Of a stretch of DNA of 64,000 nt, positions 15,472 to 24,452 are shown piece after piece. Within the stretch, counting starts at the first letter, position 1; each line of letters starts with the position of its first letter. The stretch spans positions 791,748 through 855,747 of the forward strand of contig NZ_FORV01000002.1 in assembly GCF_900114095.1 (NCBI RefSeq). Direction: 5' to 3'. Under the pieces are notes generated by a model, which worked only from the letters and a program-made list of their open reading frames with translations, ran no database searches and was not told the origin of the DNA. Made by a program: the position numbers and the translations under genes. This stretch comes from Sphingomonas sp. NFR04. Its GTDB lineage: Bacteria > Pseudomonadota > Alphaproteobacteria > Sphingomonadales > Sphingomonadaceae.

Positions 15472-17832
15472 ATGATGATGACGGTGCTGCAACCCCGCGG
15501 AACGGTGCGCGCCGCCATCGCCGCCGGCGCTTCGCTGCTCGCGCTGCTTGCCGCGCCGGCGCTTGCCGCGCCGCTCGCGTCACTCGACCGGAACGGCGCA
15601 AGCGTGTCGATCGAGCCCTATGCGCCCAATATCGTTCGGGTGACCATCGCGATGGACCGCGCGCTTGCAGATGCCCCGCCGGGCGACGGCCCGAATGCGA
15701 AGCCCGATGCGACCGGCTGGAACCATGTTGTCAACGCTGACGGGGACGTCTTCACCTCGTCCGCGGTCTCCCTCACCGTGAACGCCGAACCGTGGCCGAA
15801 GGCGCCGACCCAAATGCAGCGCTATTTCGCGCCGTCCCTGCCCCATGTTGGCCTCACCGTGCGCGGGCGGGACGGCCATGTCATCGCCGAGATGACCGGA
15901 TGGGAAATGGCCCCGGTCGAGGTCAGCGGCGAGCGCACCTTCCGCGTGGGCGCGAGCTTCGCGGTGCAGCCGGGCGAACATTATTACGGCCTGGGCCAGA
16001 ACCAGGAGGGCGTGCTGGACCTGAAGGGCCGCACGATCGACTGCCGCCACAATTATGATGCGCCCGCCGGCGAGAGCGTCTGCGTGCCCTTCATGGTCAC
16101 CAACAAGGGCTATGGCATCGTGTGGGACAATGCCTCCGCCACCACGGTATCGCCCGGGCTCCACAACAGCACGCACTGGCAATCCAAGGTCGGGGAGCGC
16201 GTGTCGTTCTTCATCATCACCGGCGACACGACCGACCAGCTCTATGCAGGCTATGCCAAGCTGACCGGCAGCACCCCCCTGCCCCCCAAGGCCGCGTTCG
16301 GCCTGATCCAGTCCAAGGCCCGCTATGAAAGCCAGGCCGAGCTGCTCGGCATTGCCGAGGGCTATCGCAAGCGCAACCTGCCGCTCGACGTGATGGTGCT
16401 CGACTGGTTCTACTGGACCCGGATGGGGCAGCTCGACATCGACCGCACCTATTTCCCCGATCCCAAGGGCATGAACGACACGCTGCGCGGCATGGGCATG
16501 CGTTCGATCATCAGCGTGTGGCCGCGGTTCGAGCGGGAATCGCGCTATTACGATTTCCTCGCCGCCAAGGGCTGGCTGCTGCACGACAAGGACGGCAGCG
16601 TGGTCGATGGCCTGCCCGTCCGTGCCGACCGCGCCGGCGCGCTGCTCGATTCCACCAATCCCGATGCGCGCGCCTGGTTCTGGGGCAAGATCCGCGACAA
16701 TATCGCCTCGCAGGGGTTCGACTGGTTCTGGCTCGACGAAACCGAACCGGACCTGGTGCCGGACGGCCATTTCTACTCGATCGGGTCGGGCGACCGCTAC
16801 CACAACCTGTTCCCGCTGGTGCACACCAGCGGCGTCGCGGAAGGATCGGCACACGACCGGCCGAACCTGCGCAACCTGATCCTCTCGCGGGCCGCCTATC
16901 TGGGTACCCAGCGCAACGGCGCGCTGTTCTGGTCGTCGGACGTGCAATCGACCTGGGAAGCGCTCCGTCGACAGGTGCCGGCAGGCCTCGGCTTCACCGC
17001 AACCGGCCTTGCCTATTGGAGCAGCGACACCGGCGGGTGGCAGGATCCATCGGGCCCCAAGGCAGAGCGGCCCCCGCTGCTCGACCCTGCCGGCGCGACC
17101 GCGATGCCGCCGTCCTATGCCGATTATCCCGAGCTGTTCACGCGCTGGTTCGCCTATAACAGCTTCACCCCGACGCTGCGCATCCACGGCCAGCGGCCGG
17201 GGACGGCGCTGTGGCAATATGGCGCGGCTGCCGAGCCGGTGCTCGCCAACTTCCTGCGGCTGCGCTACGCGCTGGTGCCATATCTCTATTCGCTGGGGTT
17301 CCAGACCTACAAGACCGGCGCGCCGTTCATGCGCGCGCTGTTCATGGACTTCCCCAACGATACCGCCGTGGCGACGATCGGCGACGAATATATGTTCGGC
17401 CCGGCCTTCCTGGTCGCCCCCGTCACCGAACAGGGCGTGACCAGCCGCGACGTGTATCTGCCGGCGGGGGCGGACTGGTATGATTACTGGACCAACCATC
17501 GCTACACCGGCGGGCAGACGGTGAAGGCCGCCGCGCCGATCGACAAGATCCCGCTGTTCGTCCGCGCGGGCTCGATCGTGCCGATGGGCGTGCAGGTCCC
17601 GAGCACGGCGACCAAGCAGGCGCTGGAAAGCATCCGCGTCTATCCGGGGCGCGACGCCAGCTTCACCCTGTATGACGATGACGGCGTATCCAATCGCTAT
17701 CAGCAAGGCGGCGGCACCTCCGCGACGCTGCGATGGGACGAAACGACCAAGCGCCTGATCGCATCGGGTCCGCTCCCGACCGGACAGCATGCAGCGAAGC
17801 TGGTGCAGGTGATCCAGCCTGACACCCGCTAG
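15472..17832 (+). CDS. Glycoside hydrolase family 31, alpha-glucosidase/alpha-xylosidase-like, secreted
   Basis: The product is 786 residues from ATG 15472 (three ATGs in a row at 15472/15475/15478, preceded by GGGAGAGAG). A signal peptide is visible (AAIAAGASLLALLAAPALA). An N-terminal beta-sandwich domain (about 45-260) precedes the TIM barrel with LDVMVLDWFYW and the nucleophile region WFWLDETEPD (D422), then the C-terminal beta domains (FVRAGSIVPMG). GH31 enzymes release glucose or xylose from alpha-linked oligosaccharides; the subtype cannot be fixed by eye. The enzyme is probably periplasmic and acts on sugars brought in by the divergent TonB receptor. Confidence 0.92.
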   Translation: MMMTVLQPRGTVRAAIAAGASLLALLAAPALAAPLASLDRNGASVSIEPYAPNIVRVTIAMDRALADAPPGDGPNAKPDATGWNHVVNADGDVFTSSAVSLTVNAEPWPKAPTQMQRYFAPSLPHVGLTVRGRDGHVIAEMTGWEMAPVEVSGERTFRVGASFAVQPGEHYYGLGQNQEGVLDLKGRTIDCRHNYDAPAGESVCVPFMVTNKGYGIVWDNASATTVSPGLHNSTHWQSKVGERVSFFIITGDTTDQLYAGYAKLTGSTPLPPKAAFGLIQSKARYESQAELLGIAEGYRKRNLPLDVMVLDWFYWTRMGQLDIDRTYFPDPKGMNDTLRGMGMRSIISVWPRFERESRYYDFLAAKGWLLHDKDGSVVDGLPVRADRAGALLDSTNPDARAWFWGKIRDNIASQGFDWFWLDETEPDLVPDGHFYSIGSGDRYHNLFPLVHTSGVAEGSAHDRPNLRNLILSRAAYLGTQRNGALFWSSDVQSTWEALRRQVPAGLGFTATGLAYWSSDTGGWQDPSGPKAERPPLLDPAGATAMPPSYADYPELFTRWFAYNSFTPTLRIHGQRPGTALWQYGAAAEPVLANFLRLRYALVPYLYSLGFQTYKTGAPFMRALFMDFPNDTAVATIGDEYMFGPAFLVAPVTEQGVTSRDVYLPAGADWYDYWTNHRYTGGQTVKAAAPIDKIPLFVRAGSIVPMGVQVPSTATKQALESIRVYPGRDASFTLYDDDGVSNRYQQGGGTSATLRWDETTKRLIASGPLPTGQHAAKLVQVIQPDTR

Positions 17833-18004
17833 ACAGGGCGACCTCGCCGTGTGAGCGAGGCGCGCCCGGTCTAGCGCAGCCTCGCTCCCGCAGCGCCCCA
17901 TATCCTGGTCGCACGCGCCGGGATGATTTCATTCTCGTCCGCACAGACGCCCAGGAACGATCTCGATCCCCCATCATTTCCGGGGCAGGCGTTCACCGGA
18001 GGCC

Positions 18005-18706
18005 ATGATGCACGAGTTTGACCTATACTATTGGCCGGTGCCGTTCCGGGGCCAGTTTCTTCGAGCCATTCTGGCCTTTGCGGGCGCGCGCTGGACCGAA
18101 CATGACGTGGACGAGATCGCCGCGCTGATGGAGAGGGATCCCGCGGAGCAACCGATCGGCTTCATGGGGCCGCCGATCCTGATCGACCGGGAAGGTGACT
18201 TCGTCCTCTCGCAGATGCCGTCGATTGCGGTGTATCTGGGCGAACGGCTGGGCCTGCTACCCGACGCGCCCGAAGGCCGCGCTCGCACCGCCAAGGTCGC
18301 CAACGATGCGAACGATGTTATTGACGAACTGACGCTCGACGGCGGACGCGAAATGTGGACGCAGGAAAAATGGGATGCGTTCGTGCCGCGGCTGCAAAAG
18401 TGGATGCGCATCTTCGAGGCCTTGGGTGCGCGCCACGGCCTCACGGCGGATGCGGGCTTCCTCCTCGGCACGGCGGAACCTGGCGTCGCGGACATCGTCA
18501 CCTCCATCCTCTGGTCCACCCTGGACGATCACTTCCCCAAGATCGCCACGCTTGGCGCGCAGACGGCGCCGGCAATCTGGGGCCTGGCGCGCCGGCTGCA
18601 GGAGACGCCCCCGCTCGCCGCGCTGAAGCAGAAGAGCCTCTCCGACTTCGGCGGCGCCTATTGCGGCGGCGAGATCGAGAAGTCGCTGCGCAAGGTCGCC
18701 GGCTGA
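18005..18706 (+). CDS. Glutathione S-transferase family protein
   Basis: The protein has 233 residues. The thioredoxin-fold N-terminal half (about 1-85: FDLYYWPVPFRGQFLRAILAF, then PPILIDREGDFVLSQMPSIAVYLGERLGL) has the GST beta-alpha-beta order with the cis-Pro and the SQMPSIAVYL glutathione-contact segment. The helical C-terminal half follows (about 95-225). The catalytic Tyr/Ser/Cys is not obvious. The start could also be the adjacent ATG at 18008. It is a monocistronic-looking gene 28 bases or more before a small conserved protein. Confidence 0.85.
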   Translation: MMHEFDLYYWPVPFRGQFLRAILAFAGARWTEHDVDEIAALMERDPAEQPIGFMGPPILIDREGDFVLSQMPSIAVYLGERLGLLPDAPEGRARTAKVANDANDVIDELTLDGGREMWTQEKWDAFVPRLQKWMRIFEALGARHGLTADAGFLLGTAEPGVADIVTSILWSTLDDHFPKIATLGAQTAPAIWGLARRLQETPPLAALKQKSLSDFGGAYCGGEIEKSLRKVAG

Positions 18707-18758
18707 CCATGCCCCGTCCATCACGCCGCGCGCGATGACGAGCAGGAACAAGGCCGAC

Positions 18759-19127
18759 ATGCCAGCGCACCCGGTCACCCCCGACGGCCGCTATCTGGTC
18801 GTGCGGGGGCGGCTTTGGCGCAAGGCCAACCCCGCGCTGCCGCCGGCCCTCCGAACGGAACTTGTAGGCGCGCTGATGGCGGCACGGCGCGCGGTGGGGA
18901 CTGCGCGGCGGAAGCAGGACGCCGCAAGCGAATCGGAGGCACGGGCGATCGTCGACCGCGTAAAGCGGCAACTGGGCGAGCGCGGGCCTCCCTGGTGGCT
19001 GGACGGAGCGCCGGATTACAACCGCCACCTTGTGCGCAATACGCCCTATGCCCGTTGGTACGACGGCCTGGACCCCGCCCGCCCCTCCGCCCGTGTCGAT
19101 GAGAAAGCGGGAGCGGACGTCACTTGA
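18759..19127 (+). CDS. Small conserved hypothetical protein
   Basis: The product is 122 residues from ATG 18759, which has AAGG five bases upstream; an in-frame ATG at 18735 has no ribosome site. It is hydrophilic and Arg/Ala-rich, beginning PVTPDGRYLVVRGRLWRKANP and containing RQLGERGPPWWLDGAPDYNRHLV. It resembles short uncharacterised proteins common in sphingomonads and related bacteria; no function is known. It overlaps the 3' end of the convergent DUF1543 gene by 8 bases. Confidence 0.68.
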   Translation: MPAHPVTPDGRYLVVRGRLWRKANPALPPALRTELVGALMAARRAVGTARRKQDAASESEARAIVDRVKRQLGERGPPWWLDGAPDYNRHLVRNTPYARWYDGLDPARPSARVDEKAGADVT

Positions 19128-19620
19128 GCGGCGTGTAGCGGCAGGTGAAGCGGGGCGCGGTCGCGTCGCCGCCAGGGGTCAGATGGATGTACAGCCTTTC
19201 GCCGAGCATGGTTTCGAGATCGAAGACAGCGTCCGCATCATACAGGTCGTCGCGGTGTGCATCCTTCCAGCCCTGCACGGCAGCCAGTGCCCGGGATTTC
19301 GCGTCGCGCGCCGATCCGGCGACAACGAACATGTTCTTGTGCTGCTCGGCGAAGTCGACCCCGTCATACCCTCCCAGGTTGACGAACCACAGCTTTTCGC
19401 GCGCGGTCGAAGGCGCCTGGCGCAGCGAAACGGCATGACCGTCCGCCCGATCGATTTCCGCCCAGCAGTCGATATGCAGCGTGCCGGGCGTACCCCACCA
19501 TTCCGCGCGCAACCGATCATAGGTGTCCTGGATCCGCTTCGCGACAATGAAGCGGACGTCATGCACCTCGATATGCGCCGACGGATGCTCCCCGCCGATA
19601 TAGATCGCGAACAACTTCAC
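19120..19620 (-). CDS. DUF1543 domain protein
   Basis: The protein has 166 residues and is full-length for DUF1543: KLFAIYIGGEHPSAHIEVHD opening, then WWGTPGTLHIDCWAEIDRAD, VNLGGYDGVDFAEQHKN, and a C-terminal LYIHLTPG...FTCRYTPL. The function is unknown. The GTG at 19620 is chosen because GGGAGG lies seven bases upstream and the product then begins where the family begins. An ATG at 19650 overlaps the upstream stop (ATGA) and is the alternative. It is probably co-transcribed with the FAD/NAD(P)-binding protein upstream. Confidence 0.85.
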   Translation of the reverse strand: MKLFAIYIGGEHPSAHIEVHDVRFIVAKRIQDTYDRLRAEWWGTPGTLHIDCWAEIDRADGHAVSLRQAPSTAREKLWFVNLGGYDGVDFAEQHKNMFVVAGSARDAKSRALAAVQGWKDAHRDDLYDADAVFDLETMLGERLYIHLTPGGDATAPRFTCRYTPLK

Positions 19621-19646
19621 CGCGGCGCCTCCCGAAAGTTCTTCCG

Positions 19647-21290
19647 TCATGCCGCCGCTTCCAGGGAGGCGGCGTCCGCCGCCGCGGCCAGTTCGGTGCC
19701 TACGGTCACGCCCATCTCGTGCGAGCTGGCTATGCCCTGGAGGAACGGGTGGCGCTGCAGCAGGAAAGGAATGCTGAGACAGAAAAGCCGTTCCCGCGCG
19801 GGGTGTTCGCTCACCGGATGGAACTGCGCGTCCACCACGATGCCCTTGATGCCCGCCCCGTCGGCCTGCGCCGCATCCTGGACTACCCCCTGTTCCAACA
19901 GCGTCGGAAACGGAAATGCCTCGGCGCCAAGCGGGTGCTGTCCGGTCGCGTCGATGAAGACCGGAAAGTGCCGCCGTCGGCCACCCACGGTAACGACGGC
20001 TCCCCGCTCCGCCTTGGTATCGATGTTGCTGCCCTGCCCAAGCGCGATCACCTCGAGCCGTCCAGCCCGATGCAGTGCCAGCATCCGTTCGATCGAGAGA
20101 TGCGGCACGGTGGCGTAGGCGTCGACGAAGACCGGCTTCAGCACGCTGTTGAAACGCGCCAGCGCTTCCTCGTCGAGATGAGGCGCGATCAGCGCGAGCA
20201 CCTCGTGCATCCTCAGGATCGCGTAGCGCCACGGCACCGTATGGTGATCTCCGAAGTCCGCCCGAGCCTGGGCCAGGTTCGCTGCAGCCCAGTCGAAGGG
20301 GTCGGCCGCCATTCGATCGGCGAAATAGCGGTCGGCGAAGGATTCCGGTGTCGCCTCAGAGAGACCGATGGCATCGGCGTATGCAGGATCCGCGACCGCC
20401 AGTTCGTCGCAGAACAAGGCGAAGGCACGTTCGAGCAAATCCGCGCCACCTTGCTCGATCAGCGCGGACACCGCCTCCGGGGTACAGATGGCGAGTGGCG
20501 CATATGGAAGCGGGTGGTAGAAATCCGCCTCGGGCAACAGGCCCTTGCGGGACAGCATCGTGATCGCGAAGTCTGCCGCTTGCGGGTCGATCCGGTAGTG
20601 CAGCGCCTCGCCTTCCCCCTCCACGAACGCGCCATGCTCGGTTGCCAGCGTGACCGCCGCGTCGATCGCGGTCAGCGAACTGCCGAGGATACCGATGGGG
20701 CTCGGCGGGATGCGATGCAGCGCGGTGGCCGGCCAGGGGCTGAGGAAATAGCCGGGTTTGACCTCCGGCTCCTCGGGCCATTGATGTCCGGTCGCCAGCA
20801 CCACATCGTCATGGACACGTTCGAACGCGGTGCCGCTGCGCGGCGACACCGAGAGGCAGACCCGCCTGCCCTCCACGCGCATGTCCGTGACACGGACGCC
20901 GGTCATGACCTCCACCGTCATGCCGCGCCCGCGTGCGCTGGCGATCAGCCAGTCGAACTGGTCTTGGAAATATGCGCCAAGCGCCACGCGCGGATAGAAG
21001 GTCTCGGGGTCTATCGCGTCAGGATCTACGCCAAGGCGCAGAAGCGTCGAGCGCGGCTGACGTTCGAACCATGCGCAAAGTGTCTCGCGGATCGGCGGGA
21101 TCTCCACGCTGGCGATGTTCGAGAGCATCGCGGGATCGTTCCAATCGGGACGATAGGGCGTGCCGAGACCTGCGCGCGGCTGTGCCTCGTAAATCGTGAT
21201 CTGCGCTTGCCCGCGTATTTCTGCAAGCAGCGCATGCAACGTGTAGATCGTGGTGGGACCCGCACCGACAAAGGCTATGGAAGCGTGCAT
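19647..21290 (-). CDS. FAD/NAD(P)-binding oxidoreductase (HpyO-like, NAD_binding_9 type)
   Basis: The protein has 547 residues. An N-terminal dinucleotide-binding fold (IAFVGAGPTTIYTLHALL) is followed by IYEAQPRAGLGTPYRPD and a second nucleotide-binding segment near 195-215 (IGILGSSLTAIDAAV) after VLATGHQWPEE. This is the layout of FAD-NAD(P)-binding proteins such as HpyO-like monooxygenases and siderophore-type hydroxylases. The substrate is unknown. Stop and downstream gene lie head-to-tail with a possible ATGA coupling. The ATG at 21290 is the first plausible start. Confidence 0.82.
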   Translation of the reverse strand: MHASIAFVGAGPTTIYTLHALLAEIRGQAQITIYEAQPRAGLGTPYRPDWNDPAMLSNIASVEIPPIRETLCAWFERQPRSTLLRLGVDPDAIDPETFYPRVALGAYFQDQFDWLIASARGRGMTVEVMTGVRVTDMRVEGRRVCLSVSPRSGTAFERVHDDVVLATGHQWPEEPEVKPGYFLSPWPATALHRIPPSPIGILGSSLTAIDAAVTLATEHGAFVEGEGEALHYRIDPQAADFAITMLSRKGLLPEADFYHPLPYAPLAICTPEAVSALIEQGGADLLERAFALFCDELAVADPAYADAIGLSEATPESFADRYFADRMAADPFDWAAANLAQARADFGDHHTVPWRYAILRMHEVLALIAPHLDEEALARFNSVLKPVFVDAYATVPHLSIERMLALHRAGRLEVIALGQGSNIDTKAERGAVVTVGGRRRHFPVFIDATGQHPLGAEAFPFPTLLEQGVVQDAAQADGAGIKGIVVDAQFHPVSEHPARERLFCLSIPFLLQRHPFLQGIASSHEMGVTVGTELAAAADAASLEAAA

Positions 21291-21578
21291 TGCGTCACAA
21301 AGCGCGACGCCGCTTCTCGTGCCATGCCCTTTGGTACAGAAGCATCACCCAGCGTGGCGCCTTGTCCGCGAGGAGATGTGACCTGCTTCCCCATTGCAGC
21401 TTTTCGGTTGCAGCGAACTGGACTCGAACGCCCCGAATGGAGGGCGTGACCGTCAGCGCTCAGGCTTTCTAGCGCCGCAGAGGGACTACGCACCAGTAGC
21501 GGCGAGAGCACCGCCGATGCGTTGTCCGTTTCCAGATCAATATCTAGTTAATCGCATTTTAGATGGTTTGCCATATTC

Positions 21579-22985
21579 ATGCTCGCCATGAACGAGCGAC
21601 CCGACGCAATCGAGACAACCATAACGCAAGCCGCGCGAAGGTCGGGCGAACTAGGTATCCGTACGCTCGATCTGCAGGCCGATATCGCGATCCTTGCGGA
21701 GCGTGTGACCGCGCAGGCGGCGACGATCGACGAAGTAGGAAAGAACGCAAACGTTCTTTCCGAGGGCGTTGAAGATGTTTCGACCGCGGCACGAGAGTCT
21801 CGGAACGGCACCGCCGCAGCAAAGCTTGTGATCAACAACTCGACGGCGCAGCTTGGCGCAGCGACGGATGATGTCGTGGAATTGATTGCGCAGGTCAGCC
21901 ACATTCATGATGGCCTTGGCTCTTTCAATAGAGCCCTGGGCGAAGTCAGCTACATAAGCGCCAGCATCAATGAAATCGCCAAGCAGACCCATTTGCTTGC
22001 GTTGAATGCGGCCATCGAGGCAGCTCGCGCAGGGGATGCCGGCCTTGGCTTCGGTGTTGTCGCGAGCGAGGTCAAGAAGCTTGCGGGCGAGACCGCATCC
22101 GCCACCAAGCGCATTGAGCACTCCATTTCCAAATTGACGCTTGAGGCCAATGGCATGCTCGAGCGGATCGGCGAAGGTGTCGCCAAGGCACAATCCACAC
22201 ACCGCAGCGCGCAAGGGATCGAGGCTCTGGTCGAGCAGCTAAGCTCCCTGGTGCTGGGGCTTGAGCACAACAGCGCGAGCGTTACCGAGCGGGTCGACTC
22301 GATGGTCAGGGCGGTCGATCGCGTTCGCGCCGGACTGGTTGCCCTCACAAGCACCTCCTTCGAAAATGCCGATGGGCTTCAACAGCTTGCGACACGCGTC
22401 TCCGGCGTTAGCGACGACACCAATTCTTTGCTGCAGATGCTGGTGGAGAGTGGCACGGAAACTCCGGACTCGCCCTATATCCGCTTCGGCCTGGAGGTCG
22501 CGCACTGCGTGGGTGAGGAACTGTCCGCGGCCGTGGCCTCGGGCGAAATCGCGATCGATGCAGCCTTGAGCGATACCTATGCTCCCGTTCCAGGCAGCAA
22601 CCCGCCACTATTCACGCACCCCGCGCAGGCGCTTCTGACACGGCTGGCAAGGCCCCATCAGGAACGTGCACGACAGTTGCCAGGCTTCTTCGGGATGAGC
22701 TTCACGGACCGAAATTGCTTTGGCGCCGTTGCGATGCCGGAACGGTCGCTGCCGCAGCGGCCATCCGATCCGACGTGGAACCAGGAATATTCGCGCGCCG
22801 GGCTGATCTATACCTACCCCGAAACGCGCGTCCAAGTTCGCACCGAAGCGCCTTTTTGTCTCAAGGCGTATCGTCGACCGGTCACGAAGGGCGGCGTGAT
22901 CCTGTTGAAGCAGGTTATCGCTTCGATTTGGGTCGGAGGTAAACACTGGGGTGTCTTGCAACTGGCCTATGAAAATCAGGATTGA
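21579..22985 (+). CDS. Soluble methyl-accepting chemotaxis-like protein
   Basis: The protein has 468 residues with no membrane segment. The long N-terminal coiled coil contains the chemoreceptor signalling tip (IAKQTHLLALNAAIEAARAG, then GFGVVASEVKKLAGETASAT) at about 130-175. The helical return strand is short. Residues ~300-468 form a separate globular, unrecognised domain, ending KGGVILLKQVIASIWVGGKH, that may be the sensory part. The order signalling-then-sensor is reversed relative to classical receptors. No cytoplasmic chemotaxis genes lie nearby. The start may be ATG 21588; no ribosome site is clear. Confidence 0.78.
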   Translation: MLAMNERPDAIETTITQAARRSGELGIRTLDLQADIAILAERVTAQAATIDEVGKNANVLSEGVEDVSTAARESRNGTAAAKLVINNSTAQLGAATDDVVELIAQVSHIHDGLGSFNRALGEVSYISASINEIAKQTHLLALNAAIEAARAGDAGLGFGVVASEVKKLAGETASATKRIEHSISKLTLEANGMLERIGEGVAKAQSTHRSAQGIEALVEQLSSLVLGLEHNSASVTERVDSMVRAVDRVRAGLVALTSTSFENADGLQQLATRVSGVSDDTNSLLQMLVESGTETPDSPYIRFGLEVAHCVGEELSAAVASGEIAIDAALSDTYAPVPGSNPPLFTHPAQALLTRLARPHQERARQLPGFFGMSFTDRNCFGAVAMPERSLPQRPSDPTWNQEYSRAGLIYTYPETRVQVRTEAPFCLKAYRRPVTKGGVILLKQVIASIWVGGKHWGVLQLAYENQD

Positions 22986-23246
22986 TCTTCATTGCAGTAA
23001 CGATACCGCGGAATGTTTCGACGTCGCGCTGGCCATGATGCCGGGTTGATGCTGCCCGCCTATGTGGCGCCATAGATGAAGCCCGGTACAATGCCGACGC
23101 ATCCGCGAGTACCTCGCGAAGATGGAAATCTGCTCGTGCAAGCCCCGCCCGAGTTGGTCGCCAAGTCCCGCCAGGCAGCCTTCTTCGCGTGGGAATGCGA
23201 GATTCCGATTTCGGAAAGTCGGAATGTGCTCGACGCCAGAAACGCC

Positions 23247-23275
23247 AAAAGCCGCTAACCCATTGGGCTAGCGGC
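23247..23275 (-). terminator. Terminator hairpin beside the left tRNA-fMet 3' remnant
   Basis: On the minus strand: GCCGCTAGCC, loop CAATG, GGTTAGCGGC (one G-U pair), then TTTT. It sits just downstream of the tRNA 3' end remnant as read on that strand, where a tRNA terminator would be. Confidence 0.7.
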
Positions 23276-23284
23276 ATTTGTGGT

Positions 23285-23301
23285 TGGTTGCGGGGGCAGG
23301 A
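23285..23301 (-). repeat. Left attachment-site copy: 3' end of an initiator tRNA (tRNA-fMet)
   Basis: The plus strand reads TGGTTGCGGGGGCAGGA. Its complement, TCCTGCCCCCGCAACCA, is the T-stem/acceptor/CCA end of bacterial initiator tRNA. The match stops after 17 bases (next bases CCTGAGG), so no tRNA body is present. The identical 17-mer occurs at 59684-59700. Confidence 0.75.
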
Positions 23302-23361
23302 CCTGAGGGCACCAAGTAGCCAAATCAACTCATTGATAAGGGCAGCTACGGACTATTTGGG

Positions 23362-23951
23362 ATGGGCGCGCCGGGCCTCGCCGAGGGGAAAGGCCATCTA
23401 GACGAACTTGGTCTGGTCATCGGCTATTACTTTCTAGCCACCAGTTATGATGAACATAACGTGCTGGCGCCTGCCATCGGCCTTCCTCAGGGCGATGCCT
23501 GGGCACGCTAAGCCAAGCACCGTCGCAAGCTGTTGTTCGCCCCGTTCAAGAATCTCCGGCCGCGCCGCATCTGGGGTGCCGACTCTCCGATCAAACTCTT
23601 TCTCATCCAGGAGCTGGCTCGGCGCGGATACCATCCCCAACTACAGATGCTGATCATGGAGAATGGCGGAACTTACCCGTCATTCTACGATCTCTAGGGT
23701 GATATCGAGTTTCGATGGTCACATGCCGCGGTGACGGAGGCTGACCTGTTTTTCCCGATCAACGCGTCGCCGTGTTTTGCGACGGCGGACGTTACCACCG
23801 GTCCGGCGCGAAGCAAAAGAAGGATGCGGCGATATCCGAACGGCTGCGTGGCTTCGGCATCTCACCTGTGCGTATCGACGGGCGGACAATCGTCAACGAT
23901 CTTACCGCCGCCGCTGACGCAGTGGAGGAGGCATTGAAAACGGCGAAGTGA
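23362..23951 (+). pseudogene. Degraded endonuclease-like gene (Vsr/DUF559-type C-terminus)
   Basis: One reading runs from ATG 23362 through APFKNLRPRRIWGADSPIKL and LARRGYHPQLQMLIMENGG, interrupted by stop codons near 23509 and 23696, then shifts frame near 23758 to continue as DQRVAVFCDGGRYHRSG, KQKKDAAI and LRGFGISPVRIDGRTIVNDL before a final stop. The last part resembles Vsr-like or DUF559 restriction-endonuclease folds, which end with a G-hydrophobic-x-V-x-R-I element. Two stops plus a frameshift make this a clear pseudogene; the exact parent family is uncertain. Confidence 0.6.
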
Positions 23952-24423
23952 TATCGCCGGCATTGCACAGAGATGCTTGTCAAGCGGATGCTTGGAAGTG
24001 CGTGACGGATTGCCGAAGGATAACGGCGTTTGCGCTTTGGGCAGCTTTATTGGGCTGGAGCGAGAGGCGGCTAGCCGTGTGTTTTGGGACACTACCGAGC
24101 CGAGCTGAACGCCCACAATCGAGACGCACAGCCGACGGGCTGGTTTACGCGACGCGAATGGCGGGTTTCAGCAAGAGGCGCTGCTCTCATCGACAACACT
24201 GACTGTCTTGAAGTGGCCGCCTACTGCCGGGCAGTCGTGCAGAAAGATTTCCGTTCACAAGTCTGACGACGCATGGCACACTAGGCTAAGACTCGACACT
24301 CAATCACTGTTAGAACGAATTGGAATTGCGGCCGCAACTGTTGAGAAACCGTAAGCCGGAGAGATCCACAAGATGGTTTCGAATCATCTGTCGCTTGATT
24401 GGCTCTAACTGAAGCTCTTCTGG
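23952..24423. other. Non-coding or decayed stretch
   Basis: About 470 bases with only short, motif-free open frames, between the nuclease-like pseudogene and the membrane-protein gene. Nothing recognisable was found; it probably represents decayed mobile DNA. Confidence 0.45.
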
Positions 24424-24450
24424 TATAATAGTCGGGTTCATAAGGAGGAG
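24424..24450 (+). promoter_or_regulatory. -10 box TATAAT and strong ribosome site
   Basis: A perfect TATAAT at 24424-24429 and AAGGAGGAG at 24442-24450 precede the ATG at 24453. No good -35 is seen at standard spacing. Both elements are unusually strong compared with the rest of the window. Confidence 0.5.
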
Positions 24451-24452
24451 AT

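Larger units (their letters stand above)
22986..23361. other. Intergenic stretch up to and across the left island boundary
   Basis: About 375 bases without a supported gene. The right part holds a terminator hairpin (23247-23275) and a copy of a tRNA-fMet 3' end (23285-23301). Short open frames on both strands lack motifs and ribosome sites. Confidence 0.5.

Noticed and set aside
15580..17901. 773-codon minus-strand ORF
   Set aside because: It is antisense to the GH31 gene, whose catalytic motifs are on the plus strand.
23285..23301. Possible intact tRNA gene
   Set aside because: Only the 3' 17 bases match tRNA-fMet; no anticodon arm or D arm follows, and the same holds for 59684-59705.
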